Below are positions 27,173 to 35,997 of a stretch of DNA of 64,000 nt, piece after piece. The translations under genes and the position numbers were made by a program. The first letter of the stretch is position 1; each line of letters begins with the position of its first letter. The stretch comes from Agathobacter ruminis (GTDB taxonomy: Bacteria; Bacillota; Clostridia; Lachnospirales; Lachnospiraceae), in NCBI RefSeq assembly GCF_002735305.1, contig NZ_PDYG01000134.1, positions 62,001-126,000 of the forward strand, given 5' to 3'. Below the pieces are notes generated by a model. It worked only from the letters and a program-made list of their open reading frames with translations. It did no database searches and had not been told where the DNA came from.

Positions 27173-28780
27173 ATGGTATTGGAGTTTTTGGGCGCTGACC
27201 GTGAAGTGACCGGCAGCTGCCATTATCTTACATTTGAAGACAAGCATTTTGTTGTGGACTGCGGAATGGAGCAGGGCGCAGATTTGTATGTGAATCAGGA
27301 GATTCCCGTGAATCCGTCTTTGCTGGATTATGTCTTTGTGACACATGCGCATATCGACCATTCGGGACTGATTCCGCTGTTGTACAAAAATGGTTTCCGC
27401 GGCAAGATTTTTGCCACAAAAGCCACAACGGAATTGTGCCATATTATGTTGAAAGATTCTGCACACATTCAGGAATTCGAAGCGGAATGGCGTAACCGCA
27501 AAGCACGCCGCAGCGGTGCAGAGGAGATTGTGCCAATGTACACGGTCGAGGATGCAACCGCGGTCATGGAACAGTTTGTGCCGGTTGACTATCATGCCAG
27601 AATCAATATCTGCGAAGGCCTGGATGTGCGATTCGTGGATGCCGGACATTTGCTTGGATCTTCGTCAATCGAAATCTGGATAACCGAAGGCGGTCAGACC
27701 CGCAAACTTCTTTTCTCGGGAGATATCGGAAATGGAAACCGGCCATTGATCAAGGACCCGGAATATGTGACAGAGGCGGATTATGTCATTATGGAATCCA
27801 CATATGGCAACCGCATTCATGAAACACCGCCGGATTATGCGGTCGAGCTTGCAAAGGTGATGAATGCAACCTTTACACGCGGCGGCAATCTGGTCATTCC
27901 TGCATTTTCGGTCGGCCGTACCCAGGAGATGCTGTATTTTATTCGCCGTATCAAGACAGAGGGATTATTGAACGAATTTCCGAATTTTGAAGTTTATGTA
28001 GACAGTCCGCTCTCGGCAGAAGCAACCAATGTCTTTCATTCCAATGTGCGTGACTGTTTTAATGAGCAGGCGCTCGAATTGGAGCGAAAGGGAATCAATC
28101 CGCTTCAATTTCCCGGATTGCGTATTTCCGTGACATCGGATGATTCGAGAAATATTAATTTCGATCCGAATCCAAAAGTCATTCTGTCCGCTTCCGGCAT
28201 GTGCGAAGCCGGACGAATCCGTCATCATCTGAAACATAATCTCTGGCGACCGGAATGTACGATTCTGTTTGTCGGCTACCAGGTGCCGGGAACACTCGGC
28301 TATCATTTGCTTGATGGCGCAAAAAAGGTCAGACTGTTCGGAGAAGAAATTGAAGTGCGCGCGAATATTGTCAAGCTTCCGGGCATCAGTGGACATGCTG
28401 ATCGCAATCATCTGACTACCTGGATTTCAAAAGTGGAGCATCCGCAAAAAGTATTTGTCGTTCATGGTGAGGAAGAAACCGCCGTATCTTTTGCTGATCA
28501 TGTGCGAGCGGAACTGGGTCTGGATTCTTATGCTCCTTATAGCGGAGATGCGTTTGACCTGATCACCGGTGCACAGATCCGCGAAGGCAGTCGGGAATAT
28601 GTTGTCAAAAAACAGGAACAAAAGCGAATCTATTCGACAAAGAATTCCGTATATTATCGTCTGGAATCAGAAGGCGAGCGGCTGAATGCCGTCATAAAAA
28701 AATGCCAGGGCATGGCAAACAAAGATCTTGCGAAATTTGCTGACCAGATACACGCCCTGGCAGAAAAGTGGGACCGCTGA
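27173..28780 (+). CDS. MBL-fold metallo-hydrolase with beta-CASP domain (RNase-like)
   Basis: A 535-residue two-zinc hydrolase. Motifs in order: VTHAHIDHSG (HxHxDH, about 61-70), DAGHLLGS (about 156), FSGDIGN (about 182), the beta-CASP insert (about 230-370, with ASGMCEAGRIRHH and VPGTLGYHLLDG), SGHADRNHL (about 410) and FVVHGEEE (about 427). This is the architecture of CPSF73-like RNA endonucleases (Ysh1/YbeF type), so RNA cleavage is likely though the target is unknown. GGGAGAGGG precedes ATG 27173. Its stop codon lies in the loop of the terminator. Confidence 0.88.
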   Translation: MVLEFLGADREVTGSCHYLTFEDKHFVVDCGMEQGADLYVNQEIPVNPSLLDYVFVTHAHIDHSGLIPLLYKNGFRGKIFATKATTELCHIMLKDSAHIQEFEAEWRNRKARRSGAEEIVPMYTVEDATAVMEQFVPVDYHARINICEGLDVRFVDAGHLLGSSSIEIWITEGGQTRKLLFSGDIGNGNRPLIKDPEYVTEADYVIMESTYGNRIHETPPDYAVELAKVMNATFTRGGNLVIPAFSVGRTQEMLYFIRRIKTEGLLNEFPNFEVYVDSPLSAEATNVFHSNVRDCFNEQALELERKGINPLQFPGLRISVTSDDSRNINFDPNPKVILSASGMCEAGRIRHHLKHNLWRPECTILFVGYQVPGTLGYHLLDGAKKVRLFGEEIEVRANIVKLPGISGHADRNHLTTWISKVEHPQKVFVVHGEEETAVSFADHVRAELGLDSYAPYSGDAFDLITGAQIREGSREYVVKKQEQKRIYSTKNSVYYRLESEGERLNAVIKKCQGMANKDLAKFADQIHALAEKWDR

Positions 28781-28796
28781 TGCGGTCCTATTTTTT
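28771..28796 (+). terminator. Terminator overlapping the MBL stop codon
   Basis: GGACCGC (28771-28777), loop TGAT, GCGGTCC (28782-28788), then TA and six Ts. The loop holds the TGA stop, and the stem ends at the last base of the convergent minus-strand gene. Confidence 0.85.
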
Positions 28797-29000
28797 GTTT
28801 TTCTTTTGCAGCTTATAGCGGCTTCCGTCAGGATTTACAACGATTGTATTTTCAAGCTGACTGGCAAGATTGCGTTTGATATTGGCAATATATGCCTGGC
28901 GCAATTCCTGTTGTTCTGCTTTTTCTTCTTCGGTTAATCCTTCCGCTTTTGATTTGTGCGCCAATTCATTGATGCGCGCAATCATTTCATTTACAGTCAT
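28788..29000 (-). CDS. DUF896 family protein (YnzC-like)
   Basis: A 70-residue highly charged helical protein. [20 protein letters not shown] and the later [15 protein letters not shown] are the typical DUF896 helical hairpin, followed by [13 protein letters not shown] and a basic tail KLQKKNKK. In Bacillus the family member YnzC belongs to the SOS-regulated yneA operon, but its role is unclear. The start at 29000 follows GGAGGATTGC on the minus strand; the longer open frame to 29093 runs into the SulP gene. It lies 10 bp after SulP, probably co-transcribed. Confidence 0.88.
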   Translation of the reverse strand: MTVNEMIARINELAHKSKAEGLTEEEKAEQQELRQAYIANIKRNLASQLENTIVVNPDGSRYKLQKKNKK

Positions 29001-29010
29001 GCAATCCTCC

Positions 29011-30690
29011 TTATGCATTCGTTTGTTTTTCAGATAAGATGGCCTGTGCGCGTGCCAAAGCATCGTCGATATGGGCACAGAAGTTCTCCGCACCGACTTT
29101 TTCTACCAGACGGTCTTTTACCATGACATGGTAAGGCTGTTCATTGACATGTGAGAATACGACAGTGACATTGCGTGCATGGCAGCGATCCACCAGCGCC
29201 TCAAGCGATTGCATCGCAGTTGCATCGATGGCCGGAACGCCACGCATACGGATAATCAGAACCTGCGTGAAGTCTTTGAGCGTGATATCGGTAATCAGTC
29301 CGGCTACACCAAAGAACAGAGGACCGGTAATTTCATATACACGAACTGCCTGCGGAACCTCGCGCAAATCGATGGAATCCGGATCGTTTTCGTCATCATT
29401 GACTTCGTACTTCCAGGTGGAAATATAGGTCTCCTCGCTCATGCGTTTCATGAAGAGGACGATGGCTGCAATCATTCCGACAGCAATGGCAACAACCAGA
29501 TCAAATACGACAGTAAGGACAAAGGTCAGAACCAGAACGATGATATCGCTCTTTGGTGCTTTCTGACACAGACGCTTGACATTGCGCCATCCGCACATAT
29601 TATATGCGACCATAAAAAGAATCGCAGCAATCGTCGGCATCGGAATCAGTGCTGCATACGGCATCAGTACAATCAATACAAAGACAAGCACAATTGCATG
29701 TACCATACCTGCAATCGGGGTGCGACCGCCGTTGTTGATATTCGCTGCGGTACGCGCGATTGCGCCGGTAGCAGGAATACCGCCAAACAGTGCGGAACCC
29801 ATGTTGCCGATTCCCTGTGCAATCAATTCCATATTGGAACGATGCTTGGAGTTGATCATGGAGTCTGCGACAACGGCAGACAGCAGGGATTCGATGGCTG
29901 CGAGGATGGCAATGGTAAATCCGTTGCCAAGCTCTTTGCGGATGGTCATCAGATTGATGGCTGGAATATGCAATGCAGGGAGTGCATTGCTGATGGTATA
30001 TAAATCACCGATGGTGTTGACCTTCAAATCCATCAGCTTTACAAGGGCGATGCCGGCGATGACCGCAATCAAAGATCCCGGAATGCGCTTGCTGATAAAT
30101 GGCCAGATAATCAGAATGGCAAGGCTGATGCATCCGACAATCAGTGCCTGATAATTGATGGTCGCAATATTTTTAAAGATTGCTGCCACTTTTTCGGTGG
30201 TCTCGATGGTGACGGTTCCGGCCGGATAACTTAAACCGAGGAAATCCTTGATCTGGCCAATCAGAATGGTTGCAGCGATTCCTGCGGTGAAACCGGTTGT
30301 GATGGTATATGGAATGAACTTGATCAGTGAACCGACGCGCAGCAGTCCCATCAGGATCAGCAGGATACCTGCAATCAATGTGGCGACAATCAGTCCGTCC
30401 ATCCCGTCCGTTGCAACAATTCCCGCAACGATGGTTGCAAAAGCGGCAGTCGGTCCGGCAATCTGGACACGGCTTCCGCCAAAAAATGAAATCAAAAATC
30501 CGGCAATGATTGCAGTATAGATACCCTGCTCAGGCTGTACCCCGGAAGCAAGTGCCAGTGCGATGGAAAGTGGCAGTGCAATGATTGCTACGATGATACC
30601 GGATACAAGGTCTTTCGAAAATTGATTCAGACTGTATCCTTTCATGACCGAAAACAACTTCGGTTTTAATTTGTCTGTTTTGGTTTTCAT
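29011..30690 (-). CDS. SulP family inorganic anion transporter
   Basis: A 559-residue SLC26/SulP transporter with about 12-14 membrane segments. Markers: [35 protein letters not shown]-type N-terminus (residues 28-62), the [13 protein letters not shown] substrate loop (about 79-91), and a C-terminal cytoplasmic STAS domain (about 440-545; [34 protein letters not shown]). The ion could be sulfate, bicarbonate or another anion. The start at 30690 follows AGAGAGGAAC; upstream in-frame codons to 30726 lack a ribosome site. Confidence 0.92.
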   Translation of the reverse strand: MKTKTDKLKPKLFSVMKGYSLNQFSKDLVSGIIVAIIALPLSIALALASGVQPEQGIYTAIIAGFLISFFGGSRVQIAGPTAAFATIVAGIVATDGMDGLIVATLIAGILLILMGLLRVGSLIKFIPYTITTGFTAGIAATILIGQIKDFLGLSYPAGTVTIETTEKVAAIFKNIATINYQALIVGCISLAILIIWPFISKRIPGSLIAVIAGIALVKLMDLKVNTIGDLYTISNALPALHIPAINLMTIRKELGNGFTIAILAAIESLLSAVVADSMINSKHRSNMELIAQGIGNMGSALFGGIPATGAIARTAANINNGGRTPIAGMVHAIVLVFVLIVLMPYAALIPMPTIAAILFMVAYNMCGWRNVKRLCQKAPKSDIIVLVLTFVLTVVFDLVVAIAVGMIAAIVLFMKRMSEETYISTWKYEVNDDENDPDSIDLREVPQAVRVYEITGPLFFGVAGLITDITLKDFTQVLIIRMRGVPAIDATAMQSLEALVDRCHARNVTVVFSHVNEQPYHVMVKDRLVEKVGAENFCAHIDDALARAQAILSEKQTNA

Positions 30691-30725
30691 ATCTGTTCCT
30701 CTCTCATAAAAAAGTCTCACAGTCA

Positions 30726-30754
30726 AGTATATTATGGATTCACCGCTTTTTCAA
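30726..30754 (-). promoter_or_regulatory. Sigma-A promoter of the SulP-DUF896 unit
   Basis: On the minus strand: TTGAAA (30754-30749), a 17-bp spacer and TATACT (30731-30726), 35 bp before the SulP start. Confidence 0.78.
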
Positions 30755-30765
30755 CCTTTTGCGAC

Positions 30766-30795
30766 TTCACAAAAAAGAGGTTTTTTTGATAAAAT
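30766..30795 (+). promoter_or_regulatory. Weak candidate promoter of the PTS-IIC-like gene
   Basis: TTCACA (30766-30771), an 18-bp spacer and TAAAAT (30790-30795), ahead of ATG 30834 and diverging from the SulP promoter. Confidence 0.4.
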
Positions 30796-30833
30796 AAAAA
30801 TGTTTGGCGAATGCCAAAGAGGAAGGAGAAATC

Positions 30834-31919
30834 ATGAAGGAATTTTTGAAACGAAAAAATATCGTTATCTCGGCAAAGAGATATCTGATTGATGCATTGG
30901 GTGCGATGGCACAGGGACTGTTTTGTACGCTGTTGATCGGCACCATTTTGAACACGCTTGGTACGCAGTGTCATATCGGATTTTTGGAGAATCCGATTTA
31001 TTCAAACGGAACAGTATCATTTACGATTGGTGCGGCAGCATCGGCGATGGCAGGTCCTGCGATGGCAGCGGCAATCGGTTATGCACTGCAGGCACCGCCT
31101 TTGGTATTGTTCTCTCTGATTCCGGTCGGCTATGCGGCAAATCTGATGGGACAGGCAGGAGGACCGCTGGCGGTTCTGGTGATTGCAATTCTGGCGGCAG
31201 AATTCGGCAAGGCCGTATCAAAGGAAACCAAAATTGATATTCTTGTGACACCTGTGGTAACCATCTTGGTCGGTGTCGGTTTGTCAGCATTGATTGCAGC
31301 ACCGATTGGAAAAGCGGCAGCTTCTTTGGGCAAGGTAATCATGTGGGCGACAGACCTGCAACCGCTGTTGATGGGAATCATTGTATCTTCTGTGGTAGGA
31401 ATCGCACTGACACTCCCGATTTCATCTGCGGCAATCTGTGCGGCACTGGCATTGACGGGACTTGCCGGAGGTGCGGCAGTTGCGGGCTGCTGTGCACAGA
31501 TGGTCGGCTTTGCTGTATTGTCATTCCGTGAAAACAAATGGGGAGGCCTGGTTTCGCAGGGGCTTGGAACCTCGATGCTTCAGATGCCTAATATCATTCG
31601 CAATCCGCGCGTCTGGATTGCACCGACGCTTGCATCTGCCATTACAGGGCCGCTTGCAACCTGTGTATTCCATTTGCAGATGAACGGAGATGCGGTTGCA
31701 TCCGGAATGGGAACCTGCGGACTTGTTGGACCGATCGGTGTCTATACAGGATGGGTGCGTGATGTCGCAGACGGTGCAAAAAATGCGATTACGCCGATGG
31801 ACTGGATTGGTCTTGTCCTGATTTGCATTGTGCTTCCTGCCGTTTTGACATGGGGAATCGGTTTGGTTGTGCGCAAGCTTGGCTGGATCAAAGACGGAGA
31901 TTTAAAACTGGAATCATAA
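30834..31919 (+). CDS. PTS IIC-like membrane protein (PTS_EIIC_2 type), orphan
   Basis: A 361-residue membrane protein with about 8-10 hydrophobic segments rich in Gly/Ala. YLIDALGAMAQGLFCTLLIGTILNTLG at residues 16-42 and the GP(I/M)GVYTGW motif near 304 fit the PTS_EIIC_2 family. There are no EIIA, EIIB or sugar-enzyme genes nearby, so phosphotransfer is unproven; in this family many members stand alone. ATG 30834 is set by AAGGAGAA. The gene is followed by the GntR operon, which has its own promoter. Confidence 0.8.
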   Translation: MKEFLKRKNIVISAKRYLIDALGAMAQGLFCTLLIGTILNTLGTQCHIGFLENPIYSNGTVSFTIGAAASAMAGPAMAAAIGYALQAPPLVLFSLIPVGYAANLMGQAGGPLAVLVIAILAAEFGKAVSKETKIDILVTPVVTILVGVGLSALIAAPIGKAAASLGKVIMWATDLQPLLMGIIVSSVVGIALTLPISSAAICAALALTGLAGGAAVAGCCAQMVGFAVLSFRENKWGGLVSQGLGTSMLQMPNIIRNPRVWIAPTLASAITGPLATCVFHLQMNGDAVASGMGTCGLVGPIGVYTGWVRDVADGAKNAITPMDWIGLVLICIVLPAVLTWGIGLVVRKLGWIKDGDLKLES

Positions 31920-31925
31920 AAAGTA

Positions 31926-31954
31926 TTGACAGACCGGTGGTATAGTGATATGGT
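31926..31954 (+). promoter_or_regulatory. Promoter of the GntR-ABC operon
   Basis: TTGACA (31926-31931), a 17-bp spacer and TATGGT (31949-31954). The -10 overlaps the left end of the operator. Confidence 0.72.
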
Positions 31955-31976
31955 TAATTACACAAGTAGTTAACCA
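31951..31976 (+). promoter_or_regulatory. Palindromic operator, probable GntR (YtrA-type) binding site
   Basis: TGGTTAA (31951-31957) and TTAACCA (31970-31976) are perfect inverted arms, with TAC and GTA also matching inside, giving a 26-bp near-palindrome over the -10. This implies autorepression. Confidence 0.7.
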
Positions 31977-32030
31977 AATAACAGCATAGGTCTGGGAGAT
32001 TGGGTCATGCAGGAAGAAAGGAGGACACGC

Positions 32031-32390
32031 GTGTACGAATTATTGGCGCACGACAAATCGATTTATCTTCAAATTTCCGAAATGATTGAAACAGATATTA
32101 TGAGAGGAATTCTGGAGGAAGAATCGCGAGTGCCCAGTACCAACGAATTGGCGAAGCTCTATGCAATTAACCCTGCGACGGCTGCAAAAGGGGTGAACAT
32201 CCTGGTGGACGAGCAGATTATTTACAAGAAGCGTGGAATCGGAATGTTTGTATCGCCGGGGGCAAAGGACAGAATTTTGCAGAAACGCAGAAGTATGTTT
32301 TATGAGAATTATGTCAAAGGACTGGTTGTAGAGGCAGAAAGTCTGGGCATCAGCAAAGAAGAACTTATCAATATGATTCAGGAAAGCTAG
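32031..32390 (+). CDS. GntR family transcriptional regulator, YtrA type
   Basis: A short GntR repressor (119 aa from GTG 32031) with one N-terminal winged helix (IYLQISEMIETDIMRG, RVPSTNELAKLYAINPATAAKGVNILVD) and a short C-terminal helical dimerisation tail, as in the YtrA subfamily, which lacks a large effector domain. GTG 32031 has AAGGAGG at ideal spacing; ATG 32007, 8 codons earlier, has GGGAGA and remains possible. YtrA-type regulators control ABC exporters next to them, as here. A 26-bp palindrome lies in its leader. Confidence 0.88.
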   Translation: MYELLAHDKSIYLQISEMIETDIMRGILEEESRVPSTNELAKLYAINPATAAKGVNILVDEQIIYKKRGIGMFVSPGAKDRILQKRRSMFYENYVKGLVVEAESLGISKEELINMIQES

Positions 32391-32399
32391 GAGGATGGA

Positions 32400-33272
32400 A
32401 TGGCTACATTAGTTTGTGAAAATATAGTAAAAAATTATAAGGACAAAAAAGTGTTGGAAGGTGTTAACCTCGAAATTGAGCAAGGCAAAATCTATGGATT
32501 GATCGGCCGAAACGGAGTAGGAAAGACGACATTGCTTTCCATTATGACCGCACAGAATCCGGCCACTTCAGGTCAGGTATATTGCGACGGCGAGCGCGTC
32601 TGGGAAAACCGCAAGGCATTGGATCACCTTTGCTTTTCACGCGAAATCAATACAATGACACCGCTTGGACCGAACACGTTAAAGATTAAAGAATATTTCC
32701 GTGTGGCAAAGGCGCTGTATCCGAACTGGGATCAGAAGATGGCCGAGGAGCTGATTGAACATTTCGGAATCTCAATCAAGAAAAAGATCAATAAGTTATC
32801 AAAGGGTATGCTCTCCATGGTAACCATCGCAATCGGTCTTGCATCAAAGGCGGATATTACCATTCTTGATGAGCCGGTTGCCGGTCTTGATGTGGTTGCA
32901 CGAGAGGATTTTTATCGCATTCTTGTGGAAGAGCAGGCAAGCACAGGAAGAACATTTATTATTTCGACACATATCATTGAGGAGGCGGCAGCAGTATTTG
33001 AGGAAGTGATTTTCCTTGACCGTGGAAATGTCTTATTGAAATCCAACACAGAGGAACTGCTTTCCCGTGCCCTTCATGTAACCGGTGATGCGGATGCGGT
33101 TGATGCGGCAACAGAAGGATTGAACTGCCATCATGCTGAAATGATGGGAAGGAGTAAGGGTGTGACTGTGCTCCTTGAGCCGGGACAGCAGCTGAAAGAG
33201 GGATATGATGTGACCGTTCAGCCATTGTCATTGCAGAACCTTTTCGTGGCTTTGTGCGGAAAGGAGGCATAA
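32400..33272 (+). CDS. ABC transporter ATP-binding protein
   Basis: A 290-residue ATPase of an ABC-2 type exporter. Walker A GRNGVGKTT (about 38-46), signature LSKGMLSM (about 138, a variant of LSGGQ typical of YtrB-like proteins) and Walker B ITILDEPVAGLD (about 158). A ~70-residue C-terminal extension follows the switch histidine (STHIIEEA). It lies 9 bp after the regulator and 1 bp before the first membrane gene. Confidence 0.92.
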   Translation: MATLVCENIVKNYKDKKVLEGVNLEIEQGKIYGLIGRNGVGKTTLLSIMTAQNPATSGQVYCDGERVWENRKALDHLCFSREINTMTPLGPNTLKIKEYFRVAKALYPNWDQKMAEELIEHFGISIKKKINKLSKGMLSMVTIAIGLASKADITILDEPVAGLDVVAREDFYRILVEEQASTGRTFIISTHIIEEAAAVFEEVIFLDRGNVLLKSNTEELLSRALHVTGDADAVDAATEGLNCHHAEMMGRSKGVTVLLEPGQQLKEGYDVTVQPLSLQNLFVALCGKEA

Positions 33273-33273
33273 T

Positions 33274-33933
33274 ATGGCAGTTGGAATCAAACGAATGCTG
33301 AAATATATTACTTTCTGTGTGCAGCGAATGTATTTGTTTGGAGTCGCCTTTGTGGCTTTCATGGTACTCTATCTTGGAGTGGTAGCCGGTGATTTTCAAA
33401 AAGAGATAGGGGCGATCCCGCTTCTGTTTCTGGCTATGGGCGGTTTGATTGAGGCAATCTTTACCATGGGATATATTCCGTTGATTTCAAATGGCGTATT
33501 ATCTATGGGAGCGACCAGAAAAGAATTGTCAATCGGAGTGATTTTTGGATTTGCATTGCTTGCGGTTGAAATGAGTATAACGGGTGTACTGACCTATGTG
33601 CTGGTTCCGAATGCACTTGGTTTTGCAACATGGCAATACGCAATCAGCATGATCGGATTAAATCTTGCAGTGGCAGGTGTCGGAATCCTGATCGCATTGC
33701 TGATTGAAAAATTCGGCAAGGTTGCTTATTATATTGCAGTTGTTATCATCGCTTTGTGTGGCGGCGTCATCGGTGGTGTCGGATCAATGTATCTTTCAGG
33801 TGTTTCAACCGGCAGGATTGTCTTTGATCTCAATCATATTTTTGTCATCGTGGCTGTGATTGGTGTTGCAATTTATTGTGTGGCATCTTTGCTTTATGCA
33901 CTTGGAACACGCAAAAAAGTGGTAAATGTATAG
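33274..33933 (+). CDS. ABC exporter membrane subunit (first)
   Basis: A 219-residue integral membrane protein with about six hydrophobic segments and no catalytic motif. GATRKELSIG (about 77-86) is the charged cytoplasmic loop typical of ABC-2 like permeases of YtrC/D type, contacting the ATPase. GGAGGCAT precedes ATG 33274. It is 1 bp from the ATPase gene and 10 bp from the second permease. The cargo is unknown; relatives respond to cell-wall antibiotics. Confidence 0.75.
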   Translation: MAVGIKRMLKYITFCVQRMYLFGVAFVAFMVLYLGVVAGDFQKEIGAIPLLFLAMGGLIEAIFTMGYIPLISNGVLSMGATRKELSIGVIFGFALLAVEMSITGVLTYVLVPNALGFATWQYAISMIGLNLAVAGVGILIALLIEKFGKVAYYIAVVIIALCGGVIGGVGSMYLSGVSTGRIVFDLNHIFVIVAVIGVAIYCVASLLYALGTRKKVVNV

Positions 33934-33943
33934 GAGGCGTCCG

Positions 33944-34615
33944 ATGAAAAAAATATTATGGTATAGTCTGGAATGGAAAAATATTGTGATGAATGCCGCG
34001 ATTCTGATTGGTGTGCATCTCATGGGTGTAATCCTGCATGAGATTATCATGGCTACCTCGGGCGCAGATACCACCTTCCCGATGGGAACATTTATGTCTT
34101 TTATGGCAATTGCATTCCTTGGACTGTTTGCAAACTGGAGTGATGAGGTTTTGCGCTTTAATCTGGCAATCTCAATGGGAGAGACCAGACGCAGATTCTT
34201 CCTTTCCTTTATGATTCAGTATTTTGTATTATTGCTGTTTGACTGGGCTTTGATGTATGCGATGGCACGCATTGAAATCCTGAGACTGGAGCATATGTAT
34301 CCAAATCTGCCTGTTGAGGATTTTGCTGTCGGTGCATTTCACCCGATTTCATTCTTGCTTGTCCCGTTGGGATTGTTGGGACTTGGTATGCTGATCGGAG
34401 GACTTGGACTGAAGTTCGGATCCAATTCGAAATGGTTTATCGTTGGCGGCTGGGTTTTGATTTGCATCGGAATGAGCCGTATTGAAGAGGGAAGACTGTT
34501 GGTAAAATTTTTGAATCTTCCGGCATATGCATATGCAATCATTGCTGTTGCCATTTCGATTGCTATGATCATTGCTGCGGCTTTGATGATTCGCCGCCAG
34601 CGTGTAGATATTTAA
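33944..34615 (+). CDS. ABC exporter membrane subunit (second)
   Basis: A 223-residue membrane protein with about six hydrophobic segments and a MGETRRRFFLSF loop (about 73-84) that parallels the GATRKE loop of the preceding subunit, so the two probably form a heterodimeric pore. ATG 33944 follows TAGGAGGCG; the in-frame ATG at 33926 overlaps the previous gene and is less likely. It is the last gene of the GntR-regulated operon. Confidence 0.75.
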   Translation: MKKILWYSLEWKNIVMNAAILIGVHLMGVILHEIIMATSGADTTFPMGTFMSFMAIAFLGLFANWSDEVLRFNLAISMGETRRRFFLSFMIQYFVLLLFDWALMYAMARIEILRLEHMYPNLPVEDFAVGAFHPISFLLVPLGLLGLGMLIGGLGLKFGSNSKWFIVGGWVLICIGMSRIEEGRLLVKFLNLPAYAYAIIAVAISIAMIIAAALMIRRQRVDI

Positions 34616-34656
34616 CTCAGTCGGGGTACAAGCTCCGCGAGCGAGTCTTGACATGA

Positions 34657-34756
34657 GAAACTATTGTTTTGCAAATAGTTTCCGGCGCGAGTGAAACGGA
34701 TATGAATGAAACCCAGTGTTTTCAACGCACGCAACGCCTTGAAAATACTGGGTTTC
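34657..34756. repeat. Two consecutive stem-loops in the intergenic region
   Basis: The 237-bp gap after the GntR operon holds two hairpins: GAAACTATT/AATAGTTTC (34657-34665 with 34674-34682) and an 18-bp stem pairing 34708-34725 with 34739-34756 (GAAACCCAGTGTTTTCAA, one G-T pair, 13-nt loop). Neither has a T run directly after it. The AAATAGTTTCC at 34673-34683 recurs at 51639-51649. Nothing else is seen before the next promoter. Confidence 0.65.
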
Positions 34757-34782
34757 TGCGTGTGCACGCGGAGAGTTTCTTC

Positions 34783-34811
34783 TTGATAAAATAGGAAAAA
34801 AGGCTTATAAT
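34783..34811 (+). promoter_or_regulatory. Sigma-A promoter of the DUF5692 gene
   Basis: TTGATA (34783-34788), a 17-bp spacer and TATAAT (34806-34811), 41 bp before the start codon. Confidence 0.82.
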
Positions 34812-34852
34812 GACTTTATGAAATTTTTATAATTTATTAAGGAGGAGTTCAT

Positions 34853-35944
34853 ATGTTATTCCAAATTTATGGCAGTACATCCGGAACACAGCTTCTCGGA
34901 TGGTTAATGGTTTTCGTTGGACTAATCTTATTAAACGAAATCGCACGACGTACCAAGATTGGCGGAATTGCAATCCTTGTTGTAATCCCGATTATCTTAA
35001 CAATTTACTTTATCGCAATTCAGTGTGGAGCATTTGGTGGTCATTCAAACCAGACTTATGAATACATGAATGGCTGGTTCCATTACTTCAAGCTCTATGC
35101 TGCAACCATCGGATGCATCGGTTTCATGATGATCAAGTACGAGTGGGGCATTGGAAAATCTCACTGGTTCAAGGCTTGGCCATTCGTAATCGTAGCTGCA
35201 AACATCCTGATTGCAGTTGTATCTGATCTTGAGTCTGCATATCATGCATTCCAGGTTACCGGCGATTTGTCCGGAGCATGGTGGGCATCCAACGAAGGTG
35301 TATTCCTTTATGGTGGATGGTGGAACATCTTGAATGCACTTGCCGGCATACTGAATATCTTCTGTATGACCAGCTGGTGGAATGTATACAGCTCAAAAGA
35401 CCGCAAAGATATGTTGTGGCCTGACATGACTGTATGGTTCATCCTTGCATATGATGTATGGAATTTCCAGTATACCTATGCAAACCTTCCGACTCACTCA
35501 TGGTATTGTGGTGTTGCTCTTCTTCTTGCACCTACCTTTGCAAATGCATTATGGAACAAGGGTGGCTGGATTCAGAACCGCGCAAACACTTTGGCAATCT
35601 GGTGCATGTTCGCACAGGTTGTACCGCTTTTCCAGCTGAGCGAGAATTTCTCAGTATTGCCTTCCCTTTACAAGGGCGCTACCGGATCTGCACTTGATCT
35701 CTATGACAAGGCAATTGCTGTATACCAGAGCGGAACAAATACCGCAAACGAAGTGGTTGCAGGTATGGGCATTACCGCAAATCCAATTCCGCAGGGTGTT
35801 GTTTCAATTCTTGCACTGGCAATTAACGTGATTGTGCTTGCCGTAATCATTAAGAGAGCAAAGGCTGCACATATCAATCCGTACAAGGCAGATGTTTTTG
35901 TTGGAACAAAGGATTTTGTTGAAGCAGAAGCAAGACGTGCATAA
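34853..35944 (+). CDS. DUF5692-like multi-pass membrane protein
   Basis: A 363-residue protein with about ten hydrophobic segments and unusually many tryptophans (for example ACWW-like AWWASNEGVFLYGGWWNIL, about 142-160). I think it matches DUF5692, a family of unknown function; this is recollection, not a search. AAGGAGGAG precedes ATG 34853. It converges on the PucR regulator and, through it, neighbours the hydrolase-ACP-kinase operon, so transport of that operon's substrate is a reasonable guess, nothing more. Confidence 0.7.
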   Translation: MLFQIYGSTSGTQLLGWLMVFVGLILLNEIARRTKIGGIAILVVIPIILTIYFIAIQCGAFGGHSNQTYEYMNGWFHYFKLYAATIGCIGFMMIKYEWGIGKSHWFKAWPFVIVAANILIAVVSDLESAYHAFQVTGDLSGAWWASNEGVFLYGGWWNILNALAGILNIFCMTSWWNVYSSKDRKDMLWPDMTVWFILAYDVWNFQYTYANLPTHSWYCGVALLLAPTFANALWNKGGWIQNRANTLAIWCMFAQVVPLFQLSENFSVLPSLYKGATGSALDLYDKAIAVYQSGTNTANEVVAGMGITANPIPQGVVSILALAINVIVLAVIIKRAKAAHINPYKADVFVGTKDFVEAEARRA

Positions 35945-35966
35945 AAAGAATATAATCAATTATTTG

Positions 35967-35997
35967 ATAGAGACGGCGTATTTGCCGTCTCTATTTT
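35967..35997. terminator. Bidirectional terminator between convergent genes
   Basis: ATAGAGACGGC (35967-35977), a 6-nt loop and GCCGTCTCTAT (35984-35994), then a T run. It lies between the DUF5692 gene and the minus-strand PucR gene, whose last codons overlap it. Confidence 0.88.

Noticed and set aside
24880-34640. Shared TATTTAACTCAGTC near the ends of uvrA and of the GntR-ABC operon as a repeat
   Set aside because: Fourteen bases overlapping two stop codons, with no wider similarity; most likely chance.
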